From the NCBI RefSeq assembly GCF_900095215.1, contig NZ_LT606949.1:1608949-1672948 (forward strand): a stretch of DNA of 64,000 nucleotides. The letters run 5' to 3'. This document shows, piece by piece, positions 37,261 through 48,945 of this stretch. Positions within the stretch are counted from its first letter, which is position 1, and each line of letters starts with the position of its first letter. Origin of the DNA: Polynucleobacter necessarius. Its GTDB lineage: Bacteria; Pseudomonadota; Gammaproteobacteria; Burkholderiales; Burkholderiaceae. A program made the position numbers and the translations under genes. Under the pieces are notes generated by a model. It made no database searches, was not told where the DNA came from, and worked only from the letters and a program-made list of their open reading frames with translations.

Positions 37261-38681
37261 GCAACCTACACAATCCCCCCGCCTTGAATTCAATTACCCC
37301 ACTGGGGTTTTGGGATGATGCTATCAGCATTTTATCCCGCGAACTGTCTCCCCAACAGTTTAAAACATGGATTCAACCATTAACCCTATTATCTTTTATT
37401 GAAAGTGATCACTCACTAATAATAGGAGCGCCAAATCGATTTAAGTTGGATTGGATTAAAAAAACGTTTTCCGACCGATTTCAGGAGTTGGCCTCCCAAT
37501 ATTTTGGTCGCCCCATAAATGTTAGTTTTGCGCTTGCGGCGGAGGCCAAACCAACAATAAATACAAAAACGCTAGCCGAAGAGTTACCGCAAAATACCAC
37601 AACCCCTGCAACTTTGGAGCCGGTAATTTCCGTTGAAGAAGGGGGGTTTGAAATAGAGGATCACTCAAAATTAAATCCAAACTTAACTTTTGAGACCTTT
37701 GTTACCGGAAAAGCCAATCAACTAGCTAGGGCGGCCTCAATTCAGGTTGCCAACAATCCAGGCACATCCTATAACCCTATGTTTTTATACGGCGGGGTTG
37801 GTTTAGGGAAAACCCATTTAATTCATGCGATTGGCAATCACCTTCTTAAGGACAAGCCCAATGCCCGCATTCGCTATATTCATGCGGAGCAATATGTCTC
37901 TGATGTAGTGCGCGCCTACCAGCAAAAGGCTTTTGACCGCTTTAAGCGCTACTACCACTCTCTCGACCTTCTATTAATTGATGATATTCAGTTTTTTAGC
38001 GGCAAATCGAGAACTCAAGAGGAGTTTTTTTATGCTTTTGAGGCCCTGTTAAGCAACAAATCTCAAGTCATCATTACTAGTGATACTTATCCCAAAGAAA
38101 TGGCTGGAATTGATGACCGCCTGATCTCACGTTTTGATTCTGGATTAACGGTCGCAATTGAGCCGCCAGAACTGGAAATGCGGGTAGCAATTTTGATGAA
38201 GAAGGCAATTAGTGAGGGCATCCCTATGAGTGAAGATGTCGCCTTCTTTGTAGCCAAACACCTCCGCTCCAATGTTCGGGAGCTTGAGGGCGCCCTAAGG
38301 AAGATTTTAGCTTTTGTGCGTTTTCATGGGCGCGAAGTCACTATTGAGGTTGCCAGGACGGCCCTCAAAGACCTGCTTTCTATTCAAAATCGTCAAATCT
38401 CGGTTGAAAACATTCAAAAAGCGGTTGCTGATTTTTATAGCATTAAGGTTGCCGACATGTATTCCAAAAAACGTCCGGCCAATATCGCCAGACCACGTCA
38501 AATTGCAATGTTTATGGCTAAAGAGTTAACTCAAAAGAGTTTACCGGAGATTGGTGAGTTATTTGGCGGTCGAGATCACACAACCGTTTTGCATGCCGTT
38601 CGCAAGATTGCAGACGAGCGAGCCCATGACAGCCAGCTAAATCATGAGATTCATGTGATTGAACAAACCTTAAAGACTTAA
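37257..38681 (+). CDS. dnaA: Chromosomal replication initiator DnaA
   Basis: Initiator ATPase that binds DnaA boxes and melts oriC. The 474-residue protein starts at ATG 37257 ([12 protein letters not shown]). Domain I is residues about 15-90 ([21 protein letters not shown]), followed by a variable linker. The AAA+ domain has Walker [16 protein letters not shown], Walker B LLIDDIQF, sensor I/box VII (SRFDSGL) and the DNA-binding domain [11 protein letters not shown]. An upstream in-frame start at 37167 is rejected because it would run through the DnaA boxes. It lacks a direct SD and may be coupled to the minicistron at 37240. Confidence 0.97.
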   Translation: MSNLHNPPALNSITPLGFWDDAISILSRELSPQQFKTWIQPLTLLSFIESDHSLIIGAPNRFKLDWIKKTFSDRFQELASQYFGRPINVSFALAAEAKPTINTKTLAEELPQNTTTPATLEPVISVEEGGFEIEDHSKLNPNLTFETFVTGKANQLARAASIQVANNPGTSYNPMFLYGGVGLGKTHLIHAIGNHLLKDKPNARIRYIHAEQYVSDVVRAYQQKAFDRFKRYYHSLDLLLIDDIQFFSGKSRTQEEFFYAFEALLSNKSQVIITSDTYPKEMAGIDDRLISRFDSGLTVAIEPPELEMRVAILMKKAISEGIPMSEDVAFFVAKHLRSNVRELEGALRKILAFVRFHGREVTIEVARTALKDLLSIQNRQISVENIQKAVADFYSIKVADMYSKKRPANIARPRQIAMFMAKELTQKSLPEIGELFGGRDHTTVLHAVRKIADERAHDSQLNHEIHVIEQTLKT

Positions 38682-38684
38682 TTT

Positions 38685-38928
38685 GTGTTTGTGGATAACC
38701 CAAGGGATAAGTTTGGGGATTGGTTGTGGATAAAGTGTGGAAAGACTCCGCTTCATGCAAAAATAGGGTGTTGATAAAAAGTTATCCCCGTTTTATGCAG
38801 TCCTTATACAAAAGTTTTCCACAGGTTTTTTATCGTTTAAGATGTTATTTTATAAAGGTTTTTTGACTTATCCACAGAATTTCAATCCATTATTACTATT
38901 ATTACTAATATACAAGGATTTAAAAGTA
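38685..38928. other. Probable replication origin oriC (dnaA-dnaN spacer)
   Basis: A 247-bp AT-rich spacer with three perfect DnaA boxes: TGTGGATAA (minus orientation) at 38690-38698 and 38725-38733, and TTATCCACA at 38868-38876. Near-matches lie at 38782 and 38816. Twelve bases past the last box begins TTATTACTATTATTACTA (38890-38907), six DnaA-trio units (3'-[A/G]AT-5' on the minus strand), the known unwinding motif. Genes on the two sides run away from the region. Confidence 0.85.
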
Positions 38929-40044
38929 ATGCAACTCATTAACACTTCACGCGATCACTTACTAAAACCCCTTCAGGTTGTTAGTGGAATTGTTGAACGT
39001 AGACACACACTCCCAATCTTGACAAATCTTTTGTTTAAAAAGATTGGTGAAAAAGTTTCTTTCATCTCCACTGATATTGAAATTCAAATTACAACCAACG
39101 CTAACTTTGGTGTTGGTGCGGAGGATGTCACGACGACCGTAGCCGCAAGAAAATTACTGGATATTTTGCGCGCCCTACCAGATGGACCGGTATCTTTGAG
39201 TTTAAAAGATAACAAAATGGTGATGCAGAATGGTAAAAGTCGTTTTTCATTACAGACACTTGCCGCAACCGAGTTTCCCGTAATGCAGAGTGTTGGTGAA
39301 GTTACTGCCGCATGGAAGATGTCTCAAAAAAGCTTCCGTCAACTCATTAGCCAAGTACATTTTTCGATGGCGCAACAAGATATTCGTTATTACCTGAACG
39401 GCATGTTGTTAGTGATTGAGGGTAAAGAGGTTGTTGCGGTTGCAACCGATGGTCATCGTCTTGCTTATTCACAAGTTGAGCTGGCGGAAGCACCCTCAGG
39501 ATCCGGTCAGAAGCAGGAAATTATTATTCCACGCAAAACCATCTTAGAGTGTCAACACTTACTTGAAGACTCTGATGAGCCTCTTGAGATCAGCATGACT
39601 GCAAATCAAGTGAAGTTTTCTTTTTGGGATATTGAGTTAATCTCAAAATTAGTTGAAGGTAAGTTTCCAGATTTCCAGAGAGTTATTCCAAAAGGACAAA
39701 AAAATTCCTTAGTGGTTGGACGCGATGCGTTGCAATCAGCACTTCAACGGGCCGCCATTCTAACTACGGACAAATTTAAAGGTGTTCGCTTTTCCTTATC
39801 CCCTGATCGCATCACAATTCAATCCACCAATGCTGAGCAAGAAGAGGCGCAAGAAGAGATTGAAACTGAATACGCAGGAGATGCTGTGGAGATCGGGTTT
39901 AACGTGAGTTACTTACTTGACGTTTTATCAAACCTAAAGAATGAAAAAATTCAAATGAGTTTGGGTGATGCAAACAGCAGTGCTGTGATTACTCTGCCTG
40001 GCTCAGAGAGCTTTAAGTATGTTGTGATGCCAATGCGTATTTAA
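38929..40044 (+). CDS. dnaN: DNA polymerase III beta sliding clamp
   Basis: Ring-shaped processivity clamp of the replicase. The 371-residue protein starts at ATG 38929 (MQLINTSRDHLLKPLQVV) with AAGGA eight to ten bases upstream; a longer frame to 38842 would read through the origin and is rejected. Three repeated clamp folds fill the length, ending in VVMPMRI, the conserved C-terminal hydrophobic groove residues. The start is 22 bp past the trio tract. Intact. Confidence 0.97.
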   Translation: MQLINTSRDHLLKPLQVVSGIVERRHTLPILTNLLFKKIGEKVSFISTDIEIQITTNANFGVGAEDVTTTVAARKLLDILRALPDGPVSLSLKDNKMVMQNGKSRFSLQTLAATEFPVMQSVGEVTAAWKMSQKSFRQLISQVHFSMAQQDIRYYLNGMLLVIEGKEVVAVATDGHRLAYSQVELAEAPSGSGQKQEIIIPRKTILECQHLLEDSDEPLEISMTANQVKFSFWDIELISKLVEGKFPDFQRVIPKGQKNSLVVGRDALQSALQRAAILTTDKFKGVRFSLSPDRITIQSTNAEQEEAQEEIETEYAGDAVEIGFNVSYLLDVLSNLKNEKIQMSLGDANSSAVITLPGSESFKYVVMPMRI

Positions 40045-42552
<2,508 letters not shown>

Positions 42553-42554
42553 AT

Positions 42555-43043
42555 ATGGCATCTCAAAAATTGAAACCACCAAAGGTGGATCGATCCTCTA
42601 TTGTTGTGAAATCTTCACCGATTCATGGCAAAGGCGTTTTTGTTGTTAAACCTATTAAAAAAGGCCAGGCAATTATTGAATATAAGGGCGAGCGCATTAG
42701 TTGGAAGTTGGCTAAAAAACGGCATCCGCACGACCTCAAAGACCCCAATCACACCTTTTACTTTTCATTAGAAGATGGGCGAGTAATTGACGCCAATCAT
42801 GGTGGCAATGCGGCGCGCTGGATTAATCACTCTTGCGAACCAAGTTGTGAAACTCGCGAAGATAATTTTGAAGGTGAGCCAAGGGTCTTTATTTACGCCA
42901 AGCGCGCCCTTAAAGTGGGAGAGGAGTTGTTTTATGACTACTCGCTGGATATCGAGGGCAAGATCACCAAGCAGATGAAAAAAGATTATGAGTGTCGTTG
43001 CGGCGCCAAGAAATGTCGTGACACCATGCTTGCAGGCAAATGA
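42555..43043 (+). CDS. SET-domain protein-lysine methyltransferase
   Basis: A 162-residue protein made almost only of a SET domain (residues about 15-135: SPIHGKGVFVVKPIKKGQ, the cofactor/knot motif RWINHSCEPSC, catalytic EELFYDYSLD) with a post-SET zinc motif ECRCGAKKCRDTM. It would transfer methyl groups from SAM to lysines of an unknown protein. SET proteins are mostly eukaryotic but occur in several bacterial lineages. It begins two bases after gyrB, so it is probably co-transcribed, and is intact amid decay, which suggests a useful role. Ribosomal, histone-like or host proteins are possible targets (speculative). Confidence 0.88.
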   Translation: MASQKLKPPKVDRSSIVVKSSPIHGKGVFVVKPIKKGQAIIEYKGERISWKLAKKRHPHDLKDPNHTFYFSLEDGRVIDANHGGNAARWINHSCEPSCETREDNFEGEPRVFIYAKRALKVGEELFYDYSLDIEGKITKQMKKDYECRCGAKKCRDTMLAGK

Positions 43044-43059
43044 ATTAAATAAACCCCAT

Positions 43060-43275
43060 ATGTTGTTTGTAACAATCCAAGAGCTAGAGGCCGCCATTAA
43101 CTATTGGCGTAGTCAGTCACCATCGGCAGGTGATGAGTTGCGCCTTTGCCCAGAAGCTTCTGCGCTTGCAAAACTTTACGCATTGATGATTGTTCAGGGT
43201 CCCCAACGGGTGCCGGTAGATGTGTTGGATGATTTGGCTCGCTCAGCCATTCAACAATTTCAAAAAATCTCGTAA
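43060..43275 (+). CDS. DUF3717 protein
   Basis: A 71-residue protein (MLFVTIQELEAAINYWRS … IQQFQKIS) of the small DUF3717 family found in Burkholderiales. I start it at ATG 43060, 16 bases after the SET gene stop, because the longer frame overlaps that gene. The pattern is helical with the LCPEASALAKLYALMI segment conserved in the family. Function unknown. No TM segment or signal. Intact. Confidence 0.75.
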   Translation: MLFVTIQELEAAINYWRSQSPSAGDELRLCPEASALAKLYALMIVQGPQRVPVDVLDDLARSAIQQFQKIS

Positions 43276-43383
43276 ATATTTTTTGTGTCCCTGCGCCAAG
43301 ATTTTTAGGGTTATTGCTATATATATGGCAAACCAATCTTGGAGTATTCTCATATTTTTGCTCCCAAGTATGGGGTAGAGGGT

Positions 43384-44150
43384 ATGAGATTGCACGAAAC
43401 AATATTAAAAACAATTGGATTGGGCAAATCCTTCAAAGGGTTTTCTGCGGTCACCGATGTGAATTTAGATGTCACCCGGGGAACCATTCACGCCTTAATT
43501 GGTCCGAATGGGGCGGGCAAGACCACATCTTTAATTTATTAACCAAGTTTTTGGTGACCAGTAGCGGCCAAATTTTGTTTACTGGTTTTGATATCACCAA
43601 TGAGGCAGCCGCACAGATTGCCCGGCGCGGTGTTATTCGCTCTTTTCAGATTTCAGTAGTGTTCCCACATTTGACGGTTTTGGAGAATGTTCGTGTTGCA
43701 CTACAGCGAGGATTGGGCACCGAATTGTACTGTTGGAAATCAGGAAACTCTCTAAACGTGCTCAATGAACGAGCTTTAGAGCTTTTGCATGATGTTGGCC
43801 TCGAGGATTTCGCTCATGAGGAAACCTTGAATTTAGCTTAAGGCCGCAAAAGAGCCCTAGAAATAGCCACTACATTGGCTATGGAGCCAGAGTTTATGCT
43901 TCTGGATGAGCCAACCCAAGGTATTGGTCGCGAAGATGTAGAGCGTGTAACAGAGTCGATTGATCGCGTCGCTAAGGGTCGCACGATTTTGATGGTTGAA
44001 CACAATATGAAGGTGGTTGCTTCGATTGCCGATCGAATAACTGTGTTGCAGCGAGGCTCCATTTTGGCTGAGGGCTATTATAACGAGTTTTCTAATAACC
44101 CACTCGTTGTTGAGGCTTACATGGGTAGCCATGGGGGAGACAACCTATGA
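43384..44150 (+). pseudogene. livG: Branched-chain amino-acid ABC transporter ATPase LivG, degraded
   Basis: First of five broken genes for a HAAT-type uptake system. ATG 43384 leads to Walker A (GPNGAGKTT) and then a stop at 43540; a frameshift near 43525-43535 moves the reading to NLLTKFLVTSSGQ. An in-frame TAA at 43839-43841 replaces an aromatic residue just before GRKRALEIATTLAMEP, and the rest, with Walker B (FMLLDEPTQGI) and the switch His (VEHNM), runs to 44150. The Q-loop and signature region are also diverged. The stop overlaps the ATG of livF. Confidence 0.9.
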
Positions 44151-44850
44151 GCACCATGGCATTATAGGTTAAGAATCTAGAGTCTTGGTATGGCGAGACT
44201 AATATTTTGCACGGCGTTAATTTTGCGGTTCGTGATGCCGAGGTGGTTACCTGGCTTGATAGAAATGTTGCTGGACGCAGCAACATTTTAACAACCATTC
44301 TGGGGTTAACTAGTAAACGAACGGGTTCAGTAGAGATCTATGGCGCAGAGACCATCTCAATGCCCACCTACAAAATTGCTCGCTTTGGCGTGGGTTTTTT
44401 CCCGAAGAGCGCGGAATCTTTGCTAGCTTAAGCACCGAAGAAAATTGACTGTTACTGCCGGAAATAGCTCCTGTCGGCATGGGTTTGGATGAGATTTATG
44501 AAATGTTCCAAAACCTGTATGAAAGAAGAAATAGTCCAGGCACGCGTTTATCTGGCGGAGAGCAGCAGATGCTAGCAACGGCGCGAATCTTAAGGACTAG
44601 TGCCAAATTATTATTGCTCGATGAGATTACCGAAGGTTTGGCCCCCGTGATTGTGCAGAAGTTAGATGAAGTGGTTACCAGCTTACGTAATAAGGGCTTC
44701 ACCATTGTTTTGGTCTAGCAAAATTTCCGTTTTGCGGCATCCTTGACTGAGCGTCATTATGTGGTGGAGCATGGAAATGTAGTTGAGGTTGTGAATCAGA
44801 ATGAGCTTGCTGAAAAGGAGGCCTTATTCAACGAGTATCTTGGTGTTTAG
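44148..44850 (+). pseudogene. livF: ABC transporter ATPase LivF, degraded
   Basis: Overlaps livG by three bases. In-frame TAG appears at the seventh codon. Walker A has decayed to DRNVAGRSN, losing the Gly and Thr needed for nucleotide binding. A frameshift in the T run near 44395-44400 (GFF / PEERGIFASLSTEEN) is followed by TGA at about 44446 and TAG at about 44716 (VEQNF expected). LSGGEQQMLATARIL and Walker B LLLLDEITEGLAP are still readable to the TAG at 44848. Four truncating lesions plus substitutions: the most advanced decay in this operon. Confidence 0.9.
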
Positions 44851-44872
44851 TGGATTTCTATAGGAGACGGTA

Positions 44873-46100
44873 ATGAAGTTAAAGCAAATAACTGCGTGTC
44901 TGGTTGCGGCGGCCATATTTTTTTCCAATCCAGCATTTGCGCAAAACGCACTGAAAGTTAGTGGCGATGTTATTAAGATTGGCGTGTTGACCGATCTTTC
45001 ATCAACCTATTCTGACATGGCTGGTTCTGGCGCGGTCATTGCGGCAAAGATGGCGATTGCCGATTTTTCTAAAGACGGCACTGTGATTGGAAAAAAGATC
45101 GAGCTAGTTAGTGCTGATCACCAAAATAAGGCTGATATCACAGCCAACAAGGCACGCGAGTGGTATGACAAAGATGGCGTAGATGTGATTGTTGAGTTGG
45201 TATCAACCAACGTTGCTTTGGCTGTAATGGAAGTGGCCGAACAAAAGAACAAGATTACTTTGGTTTCTGGTGCAGCCTCTTTGCCAATTACCAATGAAAA
45301 ATGTACCGCTACTAACGTGCATTGGACTTATGACACGTATGCGCTTTCCAAATGGCACCGCTAAGGCTGTTGTAAAGCAGGGCAAGAAAAATTGGTACTT
45401 CATTACTGCTGACTATGCTTTCGGTGCAGCTTTAGAGCAAGACGCAACCAACGTTGTTAATGCAAACGGCGGCAAAGTATTGGGAACTAGTAAACACCCG
45501 TTTCCAAACGGCGACTTTTCTTCTTATCTTTTGAAGGCTCAAGCAAACGGCGCGGATGTGGTTGCTTTAGCTAATGCTGGTCAAGACACTATTAACAGTG
45601 TTAAGAAAGCCTCCGAGTTTGGCATCAACAAAACACAAACCGTTGTTCCCCTGCTAATGTTTATGACTGATGTTCACTCTTTGGGTTTCAGTGCCGCACA
45701 AGGCATATGCCTTACAGAAGGTTTCTATTGGGACAAGGATGAAAAGACCCGCGCTTGTGCGAAGCGCTTCATTTTGCAACACAAGCGTATGCCATCTAGC
45801 GTTCAGGCCGGCGTTTACTCGTCTGTTCTCGCCTACTTAAATGATGTACAAAAGGCCGGCACTGATGACACTCAAGCGATTATGAAAGCCTTGAAGTCCA
45901 CTAATATTGATGACGGCCTCTTCAATGGCAAGATTCGTGCTGACGGCAAATTTGAGCATGATATGTATTTGTTGGAAGTGAAGAAGCCATCTGATTCTAA
46001 GAGCCCATGGGATTATTACAACGTCAAGGCGGTGATTCCTGCTGCTGAAGCGACTCAACCAGTTTCATTGTCACGATGCAAGCTGGTTACTAACAATTAA
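44873..46100 (+). pseudogene. Periplasmic amino-acid binding protein of the Liv transporter, frameshifted
   Basis: A signal peptide (MKLKQITACLVAAAIFFSNPAFA, shown in part: AAAIFFSNPAFAQ) and a type-1 periplasmic-binding fold of the LivJ/UrtA-like kind (VIKIGVLTDLSSTYSDMAG, then WYFITADYAFGAALEQD). The frame from ATG 44873 (SD AGGAGA) is lost near 45345-45352; the bases CCAAATGG have one A too many relative to SNGTAKAV. The remaining 240 residues are clean to 46100. A single lesion separates the two halves, so the binding protein died later than livF, or recently. Ligand not determined. Confidence 0.88.
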
Positions 46101-46116
46101 TTGATCTCTATCTCGT

Positions 46117-47055
46117 ATGTTTGCACTTCTTGGAATTACCCCTCAAGAGCTGGTAGCCCAGCTCTTGGTGGGGCTTATTAATGGCTCGTTTTATGCCATT
46201 TTGAGTTTGGGGCTGGCCATTATTTTGGCCTTCTCAACATTATTAATTTTGCACATGGTGCGCAATACACCATGGGTGCGTTTCTTGCCTGGATTGGTTT
46301 AACTCAGATTAGCCCATGTAACTCAGATTAGCCAATGGCTGGGATTCCCCGCGTTATCAATTAATTATTGGTTTGCCCTCATTGTCGTGCCCTTGGTTTT
46401 GGCTGGGTTTGGTCTGATCCTTGAGCGGACAATGTTGCGACGCCTGTATCACCTTGATCACCTATATGGCCTTTGGTTGACATTTGGTTTGGCGCTCATT
46501 GTTGAGGGCATGTTCCGCCATGGGTATGGAATTTCTGGTGAGAGCTATCCAGCCCCAGAGATTTTGCAAGGAGCAATTCCATTGGAATCGATTGGCATTA
46601 TTTTGCCAAAGTACCGCGTTTGGGTGGTTGTGATTTCTTTGGTGGTTTGTTTTTCAACTTGGTACGTCGTCGAAAGAACAAAATTAGGCGCTTATTTGCG
46701 CGCTGGAACTGAAAACCCTAAGTTGCTTCAAGCTTTCGGCATTAACGTTCCTTTCATGATTTCTTTGGCTTATGCCTATGGCGTTGGCCTAGCTGGTTTT
46801 GCTGGCGTCTTGGCTGCTCCGATTTTCCAAGTACACCCTTTAATGGGCTCAAACCTCATCGTCGTTGTTTTTGTGGTTGTGGTGATTGGGGGCATGGAAT
46901 CTATCATGGGCGCTATTTTGACTGGCCTGGGTTTAGGCTTGGTTGAGGGCCTCACCAAGGTCTTGTACCCAGAGGCTTCTGGCGTTGTACTGTTCGTCAT
47001 CATGACAATTGTTTTGTTGATTCGTCCTGCTGGACTATTTGGGCGGGAGAAATAA
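46117..47055 (+). pseudogene. livH: ABC transporter permease LivH, degraded
   Basis: ATG 46117 gives MFALLGITPQELVAQLLVG and the first helix, but a one-base loss near 46225 (ATTTTGGCC) sends the frame to a stop at 46302. The correct frame continues GLLNIINFAHGAQYTMGAF and GLTQIS, then meets a 19-bp tandem duplication (46300-46337) that breaks it again. From about 46340 the permease runs cleanly (LILERTMLRRLYHL, the EAA-like loop AFGINVPFMISLAYAYG) to 47055. Two lesions. Confidence 0.9.
46300..46337 (+). repeat. 19-bp tandem duplication inside livH
   Basis: TAACTCAGATTAGCCCATG (46300-46318) is followed at once by TAACTCAGATTAGCCAATG (46319-46337), differing at one base. It is absent from the expected permease sequence and shifts the frame by one. 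Confidence 0.9.
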
Positions 47056-47057
47056 AT

Positions 47058-47983
47058 ATGAATCCAAAAACAAAACTACTCTACGGAATTTTGGTTCTCA
47101 TCGCCCTACTATTGCCGTTCCAATATTTTACTTATTTGATATTCGACATGAAGGTGTTGTGTTTTGCGCTTTTTGCCTGCGCATTTAATTTGCTGTTGGG
47201 GTTTACGGGCCTCCTTTCCTTTGGTCATGCTGCTTTTTTTGGAACCGCCGCCTACATTACTGCGTACTTTTTTAAAGAGGCTGGCCTCTTCCCTGAGCTC
47301 GGAATGATTCTGGGTGTTTTAGATTCCGGAGTGCTGGGTTTTTTTGATTGGCTCATTGGCTATTCGCAGGCAGGGTATCTATTTCGCAATGGTGACACTC
47401 GCCCTGTCGCAGATGGTTTACTTCCTGGCGGTTCAATTTGGGCGGTGAAGATCGCATTCAGGGTGTGCCTCGTGGAATGTTGTTGGGTTTTATTGGCCTC
47501 AAGGATGATGTTGCGATGTACTACTTTGTGCTCGCCATTTTCTTGTTTGGTTTTGCGTTGATCATGCGCGCAGTTCACTCTCCGTTGGGGCAGGTGCTTA
47601 AGGCTGTTCGTGAGAACGAGCCTCTCGCAATTTCATTGGGTTATGACGTAGATCGATTTAAGCTGATGTCTTTTGTCATCTCTGCCGCCCTTTCTGGCTT
47701 GGCTGGCTAAATGCAATCTTTGGTATTCCAGTTGGCCACACTAACTGATGTTCACTGGCATATGTCTGGTGAAGTGGTGTTGATGACTTTGTTGGGTGGT
47801 ATGAGAACTATTCTTGGCCCAGTAGTAGGCGCAGGAATCGTTGTTGGTCTGCAAAACTATTGAGCCAATATTGGCTCTTGGAGTACGATTGCAACCTGCT
47901 TTATTTTTTGTTTTATCTGTGTTTTGGCTTTCCGTTGTGGCGTTGTAGGTGAAGTTGCCGCACTCTTCAAAACCAAAAACTAG
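47058..47983 (+). pseudogene. livM: ABC transporter permease LivM, degraded
   Basis: Begins three bases after livH. The first 90 codons are normal (LLGFTGLLSFGHAAFFGTAAY). A shift near 47345 is followed by IGSLAIRRQGIYFAMVTLA in another frame, and a small deletion near 47440 (QF then GGEDRIQGVPRGM) moves it again. Later in-frame stops are TAA at 47708 (GLAG-stop-MQSL) and TGA at about 47861 (LQNY-stop-ANIG). The end, GEVAALFKTKN, stops at TAG 47981-47983 inside a palindromic terminator. Last gene of the dead operon. Confidence 0.9.
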
Positions 47984-47994
47984 TTTTTGGTTTT
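47969..47994 (+). terminator. 26-bp palindromic terminator at the livM stop
   Basis: AAAACCAAAAACT / AGTTTTTGGTTTT is a perfect inverted repeat overlapping the livM stop codon, followed by further T residues and CC. It should still end transcription of the relic operon. Confidence 0.7.
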
Positions 47995-48062
47995 TCCTTT
48001 TATTATTTGGTTTTAGTGTGGCGTCCATTTTTAATGGCGCCGCACTCATTTAAGAGGCTCTC

Positions 48063-48839
48063 ATCGAATTTTCAATTTATATTTGGCCATTGTTGTTGGC
48101 GATGGCTTTTTTTTCCGGCTTGGTTGATGCGGTTGCTGGCGGCGGCGGTCTAATACAGGTGCCCGCTTTATTTGCCGCTTATCCAGATGCGCCGCCTGCG
48201 ACGCTGCTTTCAACAAATAAAGTTTCTGCGGTTGGGGGAACTCTAAATGCCGCAAGAAACTATTTGCGCCATGTGTCTTTGCCGTGGACAATCGTTTTGC
48301 CGGCAATTGTGGCTGGTTTTATCGGGTCCCTCCTTGGCGCAAATGCAGTTAGCAATTTTCCGGCTGAGCCCTTGCGCAAGGCTTTGCCTTTTGTGTTGTT
48401 ATTTCTGATGCTGTATACCTGGTTTCAGAAGTCGCTTGGTGAAGCGCATACACCAAAAGCAATGGGCCGCTTTCAACAGCTTAAGGGTGTAATTCTAGGA
48501 CTAACAATTGGTTTTTATGATGGTTTCTTTGGTCCCGGTACGGGGAGTTTTTTGCTTTTTGGGTTTGTACGTTTTTTTGGCTTTGATTTCTTACATGCCT
48601 CTGCCGCAACAAAACTGGTGAATGTCGCAACGAATCTAGCGGCAATTTTGATGTTGGCCAGTCTTGGGCAAATCAATTGGACGCTGGGCTGTGCCATGAT
48701 GATTGCCAATATTGCTGGTAGTCAGTGTGGCAGCCGACTCGCAATTAAGCATGGCAGCGCCTTTGTCAGAAAGGCTTTTTTGCTTATTATGACCATTCTG
48801 ATATTGAAATCAGCCTGGAATGCTTATTTCATTAATTAA
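48063..48839 (+). CDS. TSUP-family membrane permease (start codon uncertain)
   Basis: Eight-helix permease of the TauE/SafE/YfcA family for small anions such as sulfite or sulfonates, with the two repeat motifs GLVDAVAGGGGLIQVPAL and GFYDGFFGPGTGSFLLFGF. Coding similarity appears to begin at about 48063 (IEFSIYIWPLLLAMAFF), preceded by AAGAGG at five bases, but the codon there is ATC. The first standard starts are three TTG at 48090-48098, inside the first helix and without an SD. The body is intact. Either ATC is used weakly, a TTG is used, or the start has been lost and the gene is newly silenced. Confidence 0.8.
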   Translation: MEFSIYIWPLLLAMAFFSGLVDAVAGGGGLIQVPALFAAYPDAPPATLLSTNKVSAVGGTLNAARNYLRHVSLPWTIVLPAIVAGFIGSLLGANAVSNFPAEPLRKALPFVLLFLMLYTWFQKSLGEAHTPKAMGRFQQLKGVILGLTIGFYDGFFGPGTGSFLLFGFVRFFGFDFLHASAATKLVNVATNLAAILMLASLGQINWTLGCAMMIANIAGSQCGSRLAIKHGSAFVRKAFLLIMTILILKSAWNAYFIN

Positions 48840-48890
48840 ATCAATGGCTTAGAAATTACCGATCTCTTTTCTGAGGTTTTTGATGATTGT

Positions 48891-48906
48891 TGTTTCACGT
48901 GAAACA
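48891..48906. promoter_or_regulatory. parS site 1
   Basis: TGTTTCACGTGAAACA, the perfect 16-bp ParB-binding consensus, 40 bp before mnmG. A likely mnmG -10 (TATGAT, 48917-48922) puts the -35 region inside this site, so bound ParB may affect mnmG transcription. Confidence 0.97.
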
Positions 48907-48945
48907 AACAAAATGCTATGATCATCGCCTTATCTAAGGTAAATC

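Noticed and set aside
43384-47983. Programmed frameshifting in the liv operon
   Set aside because: Lesions are many, of mixed type, lack slippery-site context, and include a ruined Walker A. Decay is the simpler account.
47969-47994. 26-bp palindrome after livM as a regulator-binding site
   Set aside because: Position at the stop codon, A/T arms and following T residues fit a terminator better.
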